A program made the position numbers and the translations under genes. 5,885 nt of DNA from NCBI GenBank assembly GCA_029938515.1, contig JAOZUU010000189.1, positions 1 to 5,885 on the forward strand, given 5' to 3'. Shown piece by piece: positions 5,878-5,885 of this stretch (within the stretch, counting starts at the first letter, position 1; each line of letters opens with the position of its first letter). The DNA is from Desulfobacterales bacterium. GTDB lineage: Bacteria; Desulfobacterota; Desulfobacteria; Desulfobacterales; QNYZ01. A model generated the notes under the pieces. It was given only the letters and a program-made list of their open reading frames with translations, made no database searches and was not told the origin of the DNA.

Positions 5878-5885
5878 CCTGAAAA

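Overview
The window is a compact chromosomal segment of moderate-to-high GC. It probably comes from an anaerobic or microaerophilic proteobacterium-like organism, and Desulfobacterota (former Deltaproteobacteria) is my best guess. The grounds are the uncharacterised anaerobe-type radical SAM protein, the MutY with a MutT-like tail, a FeoB-associated-like Cys/His membrane peptide, and an intergenic palindrome of the 'GTCATTCCGGCGAAGGCCGGAAT' type common in such genomes. This taxonomic call is inference; no marker gene is present.

Layout. One plus-strand gene occupies the left (21-1382), a GltS/ESS-type sodium-coupled carboxylate or glutamate symporter. It converges on a five-gene minus-strand block that reads right to left: TIGR01777/SDR39U1-like NAD(P)-binding epimerase (5670-4774), a small Cys/His-rich single-pass membrane protein (4602-4390), a nitroreductase-family flavoprotein (4390-3848), MutY adenine glycosylase with a complete Nudix box (3777-2683), and a radical SAM protein with an atypical CX4CX2C cluster motif (2690-1530). 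The small protein and the nitroreductase share one base at their stop and start codons. mutY and the radical SAM gene overlap by 8 bp. Both junctions suggest translational coupling. The convergent gap (1383-1529) holds a two-arm palindromic repeat.

Control. A strong Rho-independent terminator on the minus strand (5842-5877) ends a gene lying beyond the right edge. Just downstream is a near-consensus sigma70 promoter (TTGAAA-17 bp-TATTAT) driving the block, followed by a 20-bp inverted repeat in the leader. A 65-nt hairpin (4662-4726) lies between the epimerase and the small membrane gene. Its central 18-bp stem pairs completely only in the minus-strand transcript, because its three non-Watson-Crick positions are G-U there, so it looks like an RNA element rather than a DNA site.

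The block mixes redox enzymes and oxidative DNA repair, but no single pathway is evident. I see no convincing new defence or mobile system. The items most worth checking are the RNA hairpin, the Cys/His mini-protein paired with the nitroreductase, the odd radical SAM motif and the MutY-Nudix fusion.
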